Below, piece after piece: positions 38,692 to 47,514 of a stretch of 64,000 nucleotides of DNA. Location of the stretch: contig NZ_CP061320.1 in the NCBI RefSeq assembly GCF_018688495.1, forward strand, positions 592,586 to 656,585, written 5' to 3'. Every line of letters starts with the position of its first letter. Positions within the stretch are counted from its first letter, which is position 1. Source of the stretch: Polynucleobacter sp. Adler-ghost. GTDB lineage: Bacteria; Pseudomonadota; Gammaproteobacteria; Burkholderiales; Burkholderiaceae. Under the pieces are notes generated by a model that made no database searches, was not told the origin of the DNA, and saw only the letters and a list, made by a program, of their open reading frames with translations. The position numbers were made by a program, and so were the translations under genes.

Positions 38692-40047
38692 ATGAAGCCT
38701 TACGACCATCCTGCTCGAAAACAATTGCACGAAGAAGTGCATGCGCGTCCACCTATTGCACTTTGGCCAAATGAGCGGGTGCTTTCACAATCTTTTTTGC
38801 TTGATGCAAGTTCTCGCCAGACTCAAATTGAGTGGATTCAAAAGCTCAGCCTTGCCTTAGGCATTCCCAATGATCATCAGCAGGACCACTCCTTTAAGAT
38901 GTTGACTCTCGCGCCTGAGCCGCAGAGGGTGTTAATTAAATGGGAGTTGCATGGCGAGTTTGCAACCATTGCAGCCATTACGCGCAATCCCGTCAAAATC
39001 ACTGGACCATTACTGGAATCCCGCCTTGCTTTGGAAAAGAGTTTAGATGTATTACTTCAAAGCCTTGGTTGCCCAACTATTGTTGAGGCCGGTGGCGAAA
39101 GAATTTCTGCATTAGATCTCGCATTTGAGCATCGCCCTCTATTTACAGAAGCTCAAGAAGTATCTTCGATCTTTAGTGGGAATACCGTGTTGGGTAGTTA
39201 CATCTTATCGAGTAAGAAGGCTCAGTTGTGGACGGATTTACGTTTGGATGAAGATGGTTTTATCTCTTACCTTATTCCACACGATATTTTGGGTTCACGT
39301 CAGGCTGGTCGTGTAGCGCGTGCAATTGCTGAGGCGGAAACTTATCGAATGGCAGCTATGATTGCCTTCCCGGTGGCGAAGAGTCTTTCTATGCCACTTA
39401 GAACTGCAGAGTCGGAATTAGCAGAGTTATCTAAAAATATTTCTCAATTACAAACTGAGCCAGGGGTCCATACCGAAAAAGATGGCCAGTTTTTAGGTGA
39501 GCTCTCTAATCTAGCCTCTCGAGCTGAGCAATGGATCTCTGGATATGGATTGCGCTTTACTGCATCTGAGGCTTACAGCCAATTGCTGAGTAAAAATCTC
39601 TACGAGCTAGCAGAGTCTCCTATTCCGGGTGTGCAGTCTCTTTCAGAATTCATGGACCGACGTTTTCAGCCAGCGATGGGAACTTGTATTTGGACTCAGC
39701 GTAGATTAAAAGAATTATCTGACCGAATCTCAAGGACAACTCAAACTTTGAGAACGCGTATTGAATTCGTAAATGAAGAGCAGACGCAAAAATTACTAGC
39801 TAGCATGGATCAGCGAGCACGCTTGCAATTGCGATTACAGGAAACAGTTGAGAGTCTATCCGTTCTAGTGTTGACTTACTATGCAGTAAGTTTGTTGGCT
39901 TATATGGCTAAAGGCGGAAAAGAAGCCGGCCTTGCCATTCATCCAGAAATTATTGCCGCTATCGCCGCCCCACTAGTGGCGCTTACTTTCTTATTCATCA
40001 GCAAGCGAAGACGCAAACGAATCATTGAGATGGGTAAATCGCTGTAG
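38692..40047 (+). CDS. DUF3422 family membrane protein
   Basis: A 451-aa protein that starts with the family motif RKQLHEEVHARPP, followed by a mixed alpha/beta region, a helical stretch (TESELAELSKNISQLQ and later ELSDRISRTTQTLRTRIEFV) and two C-terminal transmembrane helices (LSVLVLTYYAVSLLAYMA and IIAAIAAPLVALTFLFI) with a basic tail. Function is unknown. It is 34 bp downstream of the TAXI-type gene, so the two are probably cotranscribed. Confidence 0.88.
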   Translation: MKPYDHPARKQLHEEVHARPPIALWPNERVLSQSFLLDASSRQTQIEWIQKLSLALGIPNDHQQDHSFKMLTLAPEPQRVLIKWELHGEFATIAAITRNPVKITGPLLESRLALEKSLDVLLQSLGCPTIVEAGGERISALDLAFEHRPLFTEAQEVSSIFSGNTVLGSYILSSKKAQLWTDLRLDEDGFISYLIPHDILGSRQAGRVARAIAEAETYRMAAMIAFPVAKSLSMPLRTAESELAELSKNISQLQTEPGVHTEKDGQFLGELSNLASRAEQWISGYGLRFTASEAYSQLLSKNLYELAESPIPGVQSLSEFMDRRFQPAMGTCIWTQRRLKELSDRISRTTQTLRTRIEFVNEEQTQKLLASMDQRARLQLRLQETVESLSVLVLTYYAVSLLAYMAKGGKEAGLAIHPEIIAAIAAPLVALTFLFISKRRRKRIIEMGKSL

Positions 40048-40050
40048 ATA

Positions 40051-40080
40051 TTAAAAAAGAGGCCGAGGCCTCTTTTTTAA
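40051..40080. terminator. bidirectional terminator
   Basis: TTAAAAAAGAGGCC (40051-40064) is the exact reverse complement of GGCCTCTTTTTTAA (40067-40080), with GA between. It serves the converging DUF3422 and flavocytochrome genes. Confidence 0.9.
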
Positions 40081-40096
40081 TGAGCATAAATACTTT

Positions 40097-41374
40097 TTAA
40101 CCCAAGCTATCTGCCCAGATGTTGTGCGCCCAACCCCAAGCATAAATACCCTCCAGAATAGAAGGTGCAGGCGATAAACCTCCAGAACCAGGAACGGTCT
40201 TGAATGTTTTTTCAGCGGCATTGTATTGATGGACGCTAGCAACGTGGACTACTTCTCGGTTATTCACAAAGCTATAGCAGGTGTTTGTCAGAACTGGCGC
40301 TGGATTGATTTCCCAGCCATTCAATTCTGCAACGATTGCTGCTGCTGCGACTTTGGCATGTTGATTAGCCATGTGACCAGATTTGGGCATCAACGGTGCA
40401 ATTTGAATCGCGTCACCTAATACGTGAATATCTTTTCGTGCTGTTGATTCAAAGTTGAGGAAGTTGACATTCGCCCAGCGACCATTGGAGTTGGCCAATC
40501 CAGTTTTAATGGCGATTTCACCTGCAGCCATTTGCGGCAAGACATTTAATACGTCGGCCTTCACATCATCCTCTACTTCGAGTTTAAGTGTTTTGGTTTT
40601 CGCATCTACGCCAACTACATTGCTCTTGGGGCGGTACTCAATCATTCCGGCGTATTGTTCAGCCCAAACTTTTTTGAACAAAGCCCCTTTGGAGACTACA
40701 TCTTGGTTGGCATCCAAAATCAAGACCTTACCCTTAGGATTGCGTTGCTGAAGATAGCTTGCTACCTGACATGCGCGCTCATAGGGTCCAGGAGGGCAGC
40801 GATAAGGAGCTTCTGGAATGCTGATTGCAAAAGTACCGCCTTCGCGCATCGCAGCGATTTGCTTATGTAAGGCAACAGTTTCTGGCCCGGCTTTCCAGGC
40901 CTGCAGTGTTACGCCATCTTTATTGGCTTGTGTAAGGCCTTCAATACTTTTAAAGTTCATTGAGACACCGGGAGACACAACAGCTTTGTCGTAGCGCAAA
41001 GTTTTTCCGGAGGCGAGTGTCACCGTCTTTTTATCTGGATCAATGCTACTGACGCTATCTTGAATAATCTTGATGCCATGACGCTTACTGAGCGTGTCAT
41101 AAGGTGAGGTAATTTCAGCGATCGTACGTGAGCCACCGATGACCAAATTAGACATTGGGCAGGACACAAAGGATGTATTGGGTTCAATCAGAGTCACTCT
41201 GGCGGTGTTATTGGAGAAGAGTCTCAAATATTTAGCGGCGGTAGCGCCACCATATCCGCCGCCAATGACGAGGATTTCTGCTTTTTGTAAATTAGCTGCC
41301 GTAGTTTGACTTGAAAGGCCTGCAAGCAAGCCAACTGCTGCAGCGCTCTGACCTATAAAATGTCGACGATCCAT
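40097..41374 (-). CDS. fccB: flavocytochrome c sulfide dehydrogenase, flavoprotein subunit
   Basis: A 425-aa FAD protein exported by Tat (MDRRHFIGQ, hydrophobic to about 27). GGGYGG at 38-43 binds FAD. Cys72 in SCPMSNLVIGG corresponds to the cysteine that links FAD covalently in FCSD. LRYDKAVVSPGVS, the cysteine-containing YRCPPGPYERACQ, and HVLGDAIQIAPLMPKSGHMA complete the family pattern. It oxidises sulfide (or acts as SoxF), passing electrons to the cytochrome encoded nine bases upstream. Confidence 0.9.
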   Translation of the reverse strand: MDRRHFIGQSAAAVGLLAGLSSQTTAANLQKAEILVIGGGYGGATAAKYLRLFSNNTARVTLIEPNTSFVSCPMSNLVIGGSRTIAEITSPYDTLSKRHGIKIIQDSVSSIDPDKKTVTLASGKTLRYDKAVVSPGVSMNFKSIEGLTQANKDGVTLQAWKAGPETVALHKQIAAMREGGTFAISIPEAPYRCPPGPYERACQVASYLQQRNPKGKVLILDANQDVVSKGALFKKVWAEQYAGMIEYRPKSNVVGVDAKTKTLKLEVEDDVKADVLNVLPQMAAGEIAIKTGLANSNGRWANVNFLNFESTARKDIHVLGDAIQIAPLMPKSGHMANQHAKVAAAAIVAELNGWEINPAPVLTNTCYSFVNNREVVHVASVHQYNAAEKTFKTVPGSGGLSPAPSILEGIYAWGWAHNIWADSLG

Positions 41375-41383
41375 AGCGCCTCC

Positions 41384-41713
41384 TTATTGTTTCTTGCCAA
41401 GTTGATTGGCAATAGTGGTGAGTTGTTCGTCGGAATAGCCTTTAGCTAACTGAGGCATGATGGTGCCCTCTAAGGCTCCAGATTTGTAAGCCTTTAGTTT
41501 GGCAAGCATTTGTTCGCTAGTGAGATTATTAATGAGTGGCATCCCGCCATCCACAACGCCTTTGCCATCTGTGCCGTGGCAATTAGCGCAGGTGGCAGCA
41601 AGTCCACGTTTATATAGTTGGTCAGCGGTTTGGGCAAAGCTAAGTCCGCTCCATTGGCTCAGGCCAATCATGGCGCTAGTCACCAAAATGGGTTTTAAAT
41701 ACTTCACTTGCAT
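41384..41713 (-). CDS. fccA: c-type cytochrome, probable sulfide dehydrogenase heme subunit
   Basis: A 109-aa monoheme cytochrome. The signal peptide ends at about residue 28 (LSFAQ), the heme site is CANCH (Cys42, Cys45, His46), and Met86 in GTIMPQLAKGYSDEQL is the likely axial ligand. It resembles half of the diheme FccA. It lies directly before the flavoprotein gene in one operon, with a good SD (GGAG). The electron acceptor is unknown. Confidence 0.87.
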   Translation of the reverse strand: MQVKYLKPILVTSAMIGLSQWSGLSFAQTADQLYKRGLAATCANCHGTDGKGVVDGGMPLINNLTSEQMLAKLKAYKSGALEGTIMPQLAKGYSDEQLTTIANQLGKKQ

Positions 41714-41896
41714 AGGGATAATCTCCGTCTTACATACAACTGTTCTTAGGATGCTGCTGATGAACTCTATCTTAATCAGATGGGGATGGGATTAGTGGTT
41801 TTACTTAGATTGATTTTCAATAAGCTCAGAACCAAAAATGAGGGTATTGACCTTGCTAGTTTTAGTATTCCAGTCCAAGACCTATAAACTAGCAAT

Positions 41897-43618
41897 ATGC
41901 GAGGCTCTTTTACCTACCGAAATGCCATTTTCATCCTACTTCTAGGTGTATTTACCTATCTATATGGTTTAGATAGTCGCTTTGCGCCAAAGAACGGGGA
42001 TGAATACCCCTATATGCATATCGTCCGAATGACAGCGGATGCTGGTGCTTGGTTACCGCTGCAATCAGAGATGGACGGTATAAAAAATACAAAGCCACCC
42101 TTGGTATTTTGGGAGGGTATTGCTAGTACCAACTGGGGAAGCGACTGGACACTCTTCTCGCTGCGTTGGCCCAGTGTTGTCTATACTAGCTTAACCGCAC
42201 TATGCTTATTTTTGGCTGTATCTCGTTTTAGCGGTAGACGGCAGACTGGCTTATTAGCAGCTTTAGTATGGCTTTCCTTTTTTGCAACTTATCGCTATGG
42301 CCGTCCGTTTCTGACAGATCCCCCTGAAGTATTTTGGCTAAGCCTACCCTTTTTTGCGCTCCTATATTGGGGTAAGGCCGCTTTTGAATCGAAGCTTTTC
42401 TTTCCTGTGTTAGCAGGCGCCTCTTTTGGTATGGCCTTGCTGTCAAAGTCTTTTGCTTACATTGTTCCTGCCGCATTTGCTTTGGGCTTGTTTTACTGGC
42501 GCTGGCGTGAATGGAGTATCCCTAAGGCCTTATTGCATGACCTATACAAAGTGATCTTGATTACCGTTCTGGCTTTGGGCGTGTTCGCACTTTGGTTTGC
42601 TCTAGATCCTTTCCCTGAGGCGGTTTGGAAAGAATTTGTACTGGGTGAGAATGCCGGTAAGTTTCAAGCGCGCAGCTCTCACTATTTATTAGATTTAGTG
42701 CGGGGTGGCGATAGTGTTTGGATGCTGGCTTTAACGTCTTTGGCTAATGCCGGGCTATTTACCTTTGTGTTGATTTCTGCATTGATTCAATGTTGGCGAG
42801 AGCGGCGTTTTATATCAATTGAAGAGAGTCTTTTGTTGCTGTTGGTCTTAGCCTTCTTTATTGTGTTTAGCTTGCCAAGTCAGCGCTCTGGGCGATATCT
42901 GCTTCCAGTGATGCCAGCATTTGCTGCTGTGATCGCACTATATTGGGATCGATTGCCTGTATGGGGATTTCGGATTGCATTGTTATTGCAGTTACTATTA
43001 CTTGCTGCACTTGCTTGGGTGGGTGCTAATTTGCAACTATCCAACTTCTTAGGTCAGCCCGGCATCTGGAGTTACTCGCCTTGGCATTGGCTTTTTATGG
43101 GAGCCGCGATAGTTCTAGTATTGCTTGGTATATTGAATCGCAACCGAAGTAAGGCAATCGCTCTAGCAGGATGCTTTCTTTGCTATTGCGCACTCACTAG
43201 TGGCTTATCACCTCTCGAGGCTAGCTTAGGTCGGTACTCACAAGCAACTATTCAAGGCCTTGCCGGAAAAGATGTTTGGGTGCCTTGCGACTATCGCGCC
43301 AAAGATGAAGAGTATCGACTCTTATTGCCTGGGGCAGTATTGCATGGCTATTTGGCAAAGGATGCCAGTCAAATTGATCTACTGACTAAAAATTACCCAT
43401 TAGTAGCTGTGCAGTCAGCGATTGGCGTGGAGCCCGCGCTGTGTGATTCTTGCAAGATCGTGGGTAAGCGGATGGAGATGCGAGCGCGCCATTCTGATGC
43501 AGAAATTCAGGCGATACTCAGGGGTCATATTGGAGAACACCTGTTTGTGAATGAATATTTAATTGCCACTCCTGCAACTATTGCATTGCCATTAGTAGGT
43601 AAGGATGCTTGTCGATGA
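41897..43618 (+). CDS. ArnT-like GT-C glycosyltransferase (family 39/83)
   Basis: A 573-aa membrane protein with about ten or more hydrophobic helices and a C-terminal soluble part. The catalytic acidic loop after helix 1 is GDEYPYMH, followed by NTKPPLVFWEGI, the ArnT/PMT KPP motif, and YGRPFLTDPPEVFWLSLP. Such enzymes move sugars from a lipid carrier onto lipid A or proteins in the periplasm. TATAAA lies eight bases before the ATG. It overlaps the next gene by ATGA and forms a three-gene unit. The acceptor is unknown. Confidence 0.85.
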   Translation: MRGSFTYRNAIFILLLGVFTYLYGLDSRFAPKNGDEYPYMHIVRMTADAGAWLPLQSEMDGIKNTKPPLVFWEGIASTNWGSDWTLFSLRWPSVVYTSLTALCLFLAVSRFSGRRQTGLLAALVWLSFFATYRYGRPFLTDPPEVFWLSLPFFALLYWGKAAFESKLFFPVLAGASFGMALLSKSFAYIVPAAFALGLFYWRWREWSIPKALLHDLYKVILITVLALGVFALWFALDPFPEAVWKEFVLGENAGKFQARSSHYLLDLVRGGDSVWMLALTSLANAGLFTFVLISALIQCWRERRFISIEESLLLLLVLAFFIVFSLPSQRSGRYLLPVMPAFAAVIALYWDRLPVWGFRIALLLQLLLLAALAWVGANLQLSNFLGQPGIWSYSPWHWLFMGAAIVLVLLGILNRNRSKAIALAGCFLCYCALTSGLSPLEASLGRYSQATIQGLAGKDVWVPCDYRAKDEEYRLLLPGAVLHGYLAKDASQIDLLTKNYPLVAVQSAIGVEPALCDSCKIVGKRMEMRARHSDAEIQAILRGHIGEHLFVNEYLIATPATIALPLVGKDACR

Positions 43619-44862
43619 GTCGTGTGATCGCCTTCTGTTTTTTATTGCTTGCTTCGGTACTGGGTTATCTCCACATTGATAGTCGTCCAGTATGGGCGCC
43701 ATTTGCAAGTACTTACCCAATTCAGAATGCAAATCAACTTGATGATGCATCAGAGATATCTAGGGGTGCTAAGCAAGTGAAGATGCTGAAAAGTGCCGTG
43801 TCAGTAAAGCCCATTCAGCCTAGTCTACGGACAGATTGGTTGCCAGACACTGGAGCACCTTCAGTGCATGCCGCCTCGTTAATTGCGCTGAAGGATGGTG
43901 CGGTCAGAGCCTTCTGGTTTGCGGGTAGTCGAGAAGGTGCTCCAGATGTAGTGATTAATACATCTGTTTTTGATTCCCAGGCATCTCGATGGAGTGCCCC
44001 AACAGTTGTGGTAGATCGCGTTGGCGCTGAAAAAGGCTTGTCTCGCTACATTGCGAAGTTAGGCAATCCTGTTCCAGCCAGAATGGCTGATGGCCGCATG
44101 CAATTATTTTTTGTAACAGTTTCTATTGGGGGTTGGGCTGGCAGCTCCATCTCTTCAATGATTTCAGATGACGAAGGTTTAACTTGGGGTCGGCCTGCGC
44201 GCTTAATCAGCTCCCCACTGATTAATCTCAGTACCTTAGTAAAGTCACCAGCGATGCTATTTGTGGATGGACGACTTGGCTTACCTGCGTATCACGAGTG
44301 GATTGGTCGCTTCGGCGAGTTTCTGAGAGTCGATGCGAATCAGGTGATTGATAAGCGACGTATGAGTTCGGGTAGGGGTGCGATTCAGCCTGTAGTTTTT
44401 TCTGATGGCCCGCAAGAAGCAAACGCCTTCTTTCGCCAAACTCGACCTAGCTCTAAGCCAAAGCAAATCCCTACAAGTGAAACCAAGGATGCTGGACAAA
44501 CTTGGGTGGCAACAAAAGATCTTGAGATTCCAAATCCTAATTCAGCACTGGCTGCACTTACCTTAGCCAATGGCACGAGATTGATGGTATTGAACAACAT
44601 CGAGACGGGGCGCTATCGATTGGTGATGGTCATGCGTGAACCAAGCTCACCTCAATGGCGGGTAGTGCAAGTGCTCGAGGATGATGCATCTTTACTCAAT
44701 GATCAGCATCGAGAATTTTCCTACCCGTATTTAATTTCTACGAATGGTGAAGATGCTCACCTTACCTATACCTGGAATAGAACAAAGATAAAGCATGTGT
44801 ATTTCCCAGCCGCCTGGTTTAAGTATGCTGCTAGCAGTCTGAAAGAAAAGGAAGCGCAATGA
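43615..44862 (+). CDS. sialidase-fold (BNR/Asp-box) protein
   Basis: A 415-aa protein with an N-terminal signal or anchor helix (about residues 1-18) and a six-bladed sialidase propeller. Asp-boxes are seen at ISDDEGLTWGRPARLI and TKDAGQTWVATKDL. HAASLIALKDGAVRAFWFAGS and EGAPDVVINTS match the 'exo-alpha-sialidase' family of membrane-linked Burkholderiales proteins. The start is ATG 43615 in the ATGA overlap. True sialidase activity is unlikely to be implied; the family is broad. Confidence 0.82.
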   Translation: MSRVIAFCFLLLASVLGYLHIDSRPVWAPFASTYPIQNANQLDDASEISRGAKQVKMLKSAVSVKPIQPSLRTDWLPDTGAPSVHAASLIALKDGAVRAFWFAGSREGAPDVVINTSVFDSQASRWSAPTVVVDRVGAEKGLSRYIAKLGNPVPARMADGRMQLFFVTVSIGGWAGSSISSMISDDEGLTWGRPARLISSPLINLSTLVKSPAMLFVDGRLGLPAYHEWIGRFGEFLRVDANQVIDKRRMSSGRGAIQPVVFSDGPQEANAFFRQTRPSSKPKQIPTSETKDAGQTWVATKDLEIPNPNSALAALTLANGTRLMVLNNIETGRYRLVMVMREPSSPQWRVVQVLEDDASLLNDQHREFSYPYLISTNGEDAHLTYTWNRTKIKHVYFPAAWFKYAASSLKEKEAQ

Positions 44863-45464
44863 TGACTTCCTATTTACAGCTAATCGCTCTTCTGGAGATG
44901 TCGCTTACTTGTGCGGTAGTGCTGATTATTCTCTCGCAAAAAATGTCCTCAAAAGAAATTCCATTTGCAATTCGCCTGCTTGCGGTCTTATTGCTGGTAA
45001 ACCTATTTTTCTGGCCATTAGGAATGTCGCTTGAATTGCCTTTGGCTGCCTATGTTCGCGGGGTGACTAGTGAGCTCAGTATTGTGACTATGCTCTTGCT
45101 TTGGAGTTCCATGCTTCCTGCTGCCAAAAAGACACCATTGGGATTTAAAGTGGTGGTGGCACTGATTGCAATTGCGTTTTATCCCTTAGCGCTAGGCCTT
45201 GGGATGCTCGATCCCTATGCTTGGGGTTACGGATCTATTGGCTTTTTAATCGCCACGATCTTCTTTGCTATAGCTTGCGGCCTTGCTGGCTGGACTAAGG
45301 GTGTTTGGATCCTGTCTATTGCGATCATTGCGTGGACAGTGCATTGGCATGAATCCGCAAATCTCTGGGACTATCTCCTAGATCCCTTCTTGGCTATTTG
45401 GGCCCTGCTAGCAATCCCGAATGCGATTTATCAGAAGCGTCGTGAAAGAGCTCAGTCAGGCTAA
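44859..45464 (+). CDS. integral membrane protein, unknown, coupled to sialidase-fold gene
   Basis: A 201-aa protein with six or seven hydrophobic helices and few charged loops. The start ATGATG overlaps the previous stop by four bases, the second such overlap in this operon. I do not recognise a named family. The conserved coupling suggests it works with the ArnT-like enzyme and the sialidase-fold protein. A strong terminator follows at 45523. Confidence 0.75.
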   Translation: MMTSYLQLIALLEMSLTCAVVLIILSQKMSSKEIPFAIRLLAVLLLVNLFFWPLGMSLELPLAAYVRGVTSELSIVTMLLLWSSMLPAAKKTPLGFKVVVALIAIAFYPLALGLGMLDPYAWGYGSIGFLIATIFFAIACGLAGWTKGVWILSIAIIAWTVHWHESANLWDYLLDPFLAIWALLAIPNAIYQKRRERAQSG

Positions 45465-45522
45465 TTGTTTAGGGCGGGGTGAGTAGTGAGTGTATCAATC
45501 AGTAGATCAGTTCATTTTAGGT

Positions 45523-45560
45523 AACAAAAAAGCCAGCAAATTTCTGCTGGCTTTTTTGTT
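45523..45560. terminator. bidirectional terminator
   Basis: A 16-bp perfect inverted repeat: AACAAAAAAGCCAGCA (45523-45538) and its complement at 45545-45560, with the six-base loop AATTTC. T tracts occur in both directions, serving the converging membrane-protein and Bug receptor genes. Confidence 0.93.
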
Positions 45561-45576
45561 GACTGCTATTCCGGAA

Positions 45577-46569
45577 TTAATCTGGAATATTCGCTTTACG
45601 AATGACTGGACCCCAGACGTTGATTTCTTTATCGAGGTGATCCTTGAGACCATTGGCGGACACTTTATCCATTGATACGATATCAATGTTGGCATCATCC
45701 AATCGCTTCTTCACATCAGGAGTATTTAATGCCTTCTTGAGTGCAGCATTGATTTTGTCCAAAACTGGTTTTGGAGTACCTTTTGGAGCATACACACCGT
45801 GCCATACTTTCACTTCAAAGCCTTTGAGGCCTTGTTCGTTCAAAGTGGGAACGTTAGGAATGGCTGGCAAACGCTTCATCGTAGTAGTGCCAAATGCTTT
45901 TACACGGCCATCTTTGATGTAAGGAATAGTTTGTGTTGTCTGATCGCATAAGAGGTCAACTTGACCGCCTAGAAGATCAGTTAAAGCTGGGCCAGTTCCT
46001 TTGTAAGGAATATTGGTTAACCGAACACCCATACGACTTTGAAATAGCAAGCCGCATAGCTGTGACACAGCGCCTGGACCCGCATTAGCCATCGTTACTT
46101 TGGAACCATTGGCTTTAATGTAAGCCTCAAGCTCTTTAAAGTTATTAGCTGGCAAATCTTTTTTACCGAGCAATACCATTGGCACGTCAGCAACTTGGCC
46201 GATGTACTCAAAGCTAGTCATTGGGTCGTATGGGAGCTTGTCATACAGCGCATTTGCTGTTGCCATACCCATGTGATGAATATAGATGGTGTAGCCGTCT
46301 GGAGCTGCGCGAGCCACCTTAGTGGAGGCAATTGTACCGCCAGCACCAGGCACGTTCTCTACCACCACTGTTTGACCTAAGGCCTGACCCATGGGCACAG
46401 CAATTAAGCGTGCGATAGTGTCAGTCGGGCCGCCAGCTGCAAATGGAACAACCAATTGAACTGATTTTGTAGGCCAATCCTTTTGAGCAGATGCAATATT
46501 GCTACCCAATAAAGTACTGGCGCTGACAACTGCAGCAATTCCAGCAAAGAGGGTTTTTTTAAATTTCAT
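45577..46569 (-). CDS. Bug/TctC family periplasmic solute-binding receptor
   Basis: A 330-aa secreted receptor with a signal peptide to about residue 28 (SNIASAQ), DWPTKSVQLVVPFAAGGPTD, NVPGAGGTIASTKVARAAPD and IPYKGTGPALTDLLGGQVDL. It is the last gene of a minus-strand run with a CitE-like lyase, an MmgE/PrpD protein and a MaoC-type hydratase, so a di- or tricarboxylate ligand is plausible. No tctAB genes are in the window. Confidence 0.92.
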   Translation of the reverse strand: MKFKKTLFAGIAAVVSASTLLGSNIASAQKDWPTKSVQLVVPFAAGGPTDTIARLIAVPMGQALGQTVVVENVPGAGGTIASTKVARAAPDGYTIYIHHMGMATANALYDKLPYDPMTSFEYIGQVADVPMVLLGKKDLPANNFKELEAYIKANGSKVTMANAGPGAVSQLCGLLFQSRMGVRLTNIPYKGTGPALTDLLGGQVDLLCDQTTQTIPYIKDGRVKAFGTTTMKRLPAIPNVPTLNEQGLKGFEVKVWHGVYAPKGTPKPVLDKINAALKKALNTPDVKKRLDDANIDIVSMDKVSANGLKDHLDKEINVWGPVIRKANIPD

Positions 46570-46628
46570 TGAAGTCTCCGTTAATGTGTAATGCGAGCCA
46601 ATTTTGCCACTATTAAATCCTATCGGCT

Positions 46629-47474
46629 TTAGGGTTTACCAGCAATCGCCAGAGTTCTTTGGGCCAGTAGCACAACTGGACGATCAATCATGCGGCCGTC
46701 TAATTTCACGGCGCCTCCTTTAGACGCCTTGTCAGCCTCGATGACCCGATGAGCCCAAGATACCTCCGCAGCAGTAGGCATAAAGGAATCCTTCACTAAG
46801 GAAACCTGTTTTGGATGAATGCACAGCTTGCCACCAAAGCCCATTCTTTTAGCGCGCTCAGCATCATCGGTGATGCGCTCTATATTGTCAGTAGAAGGAG
46901 TAACCCCATCAATTGGAGGGGCAATTTGGGCTAGGCGTGAGGCCAACACAATCTGAAAGCGCGCAGTTTGCAGTTCAGTCTCTTGTGCATCGCAGACCAT
47001 ACCTAAGTCTGCCTGCAAATCGATGTTGCCTAATGCTAGGCGCAATACTTGTTCAGAGTTTGCAATTTCATTGAGGCGATCAAGACCGATGGCAGTCTCA
47101 ATCATTGGAATGATGGCTGTGTTTGGAAGGATTTGTGCAGCGCCATTGATTTGATCGAGAGACTCACTTTTGGGAATGAGTAAGCAAGCTACATCTAACT
47201 CTTGTACCAAGATAAGATCTGCCGCATAAAAATGACTGCCAGGAGAATTTGAACGAATAATCAGACGCTTTTTTTGTTCTGCAGTAAATGAAGGCCAAGC
47301 TGCACGTATTGCTGTCCGGGCAGATTCTTTATCTTCCTGGGCAACTGCATCCTCTAAATCGATGATGACACCATCGGCACCACTATCGAGTGCTTTAGCA
47401 AATCGCTCGGGGCGCGTCGCCGGAACGAATAAGAAAGTACTGCTAAAGCCGATGGGGGTATCGAGTGGATTCAT
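46629..47474 (-). CDS. HpcH/HpaI (CitE-like) CoA-ester lyase
   Basis: A 281-aa TIM-barrel enzyme. FSSTFLFVPATRPERFAKAL, GADGVIIDLEDAVAQEDKE (metal and acid residues near 39-42), LIPKSESLDQI, IPMIETAIGLDRLNEIA and FGGKLCIHPKQV are the CitE/CoA-ester lyase series. Members split citramalyl-CoA, malyl-CoA or 3-hydroxy-3-methylglutaryl-like CoA esters. It lies 40 bp after the MmgE/PrpD gene. The adjacent mesaconyl-CoA-hydratase-like gene makes citramalyl- or malyl-CoA-type substrates likely. Confidence 0.88.
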   Translation of the reverse strand: MNPLDTPIGFSSTFLFVPATRPERFAKALDSGADGVIIDLEDAVAQEDKESARTAIRAAWPSFTAEQKKRLIIRSNSPGSHFYAADLILVQELDVACLLIPKSESLDQINGAAQILPNTAIIPMIETAIGLDRLNEIANSEQVLRLALGNIDLQADLGMVCDAQETELQTARFQIVLASRLAQIAPPIDGVTPSTDNIERITDDAERAKRMGFGGKLCIHPKQVSLVKDSFMPTAAEVSWAHRVIEADKASKGGAVKLDGRMIDRPVVLLAQRTLAIAGKP

Positions 47475-47514
47475 GTATGCGGCTTTATTAAATAGGTGGT
47501 GAAGAAAAAATAAG

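Noticed and set aside
41810..41823. TTGATTTTCAATAA upstream of the ArnT-like gene as a third FNR box
   Set aside because: Only eight of ten defined positions match and the right half is broken; such matches are expected by chance in AT-rich gaps.
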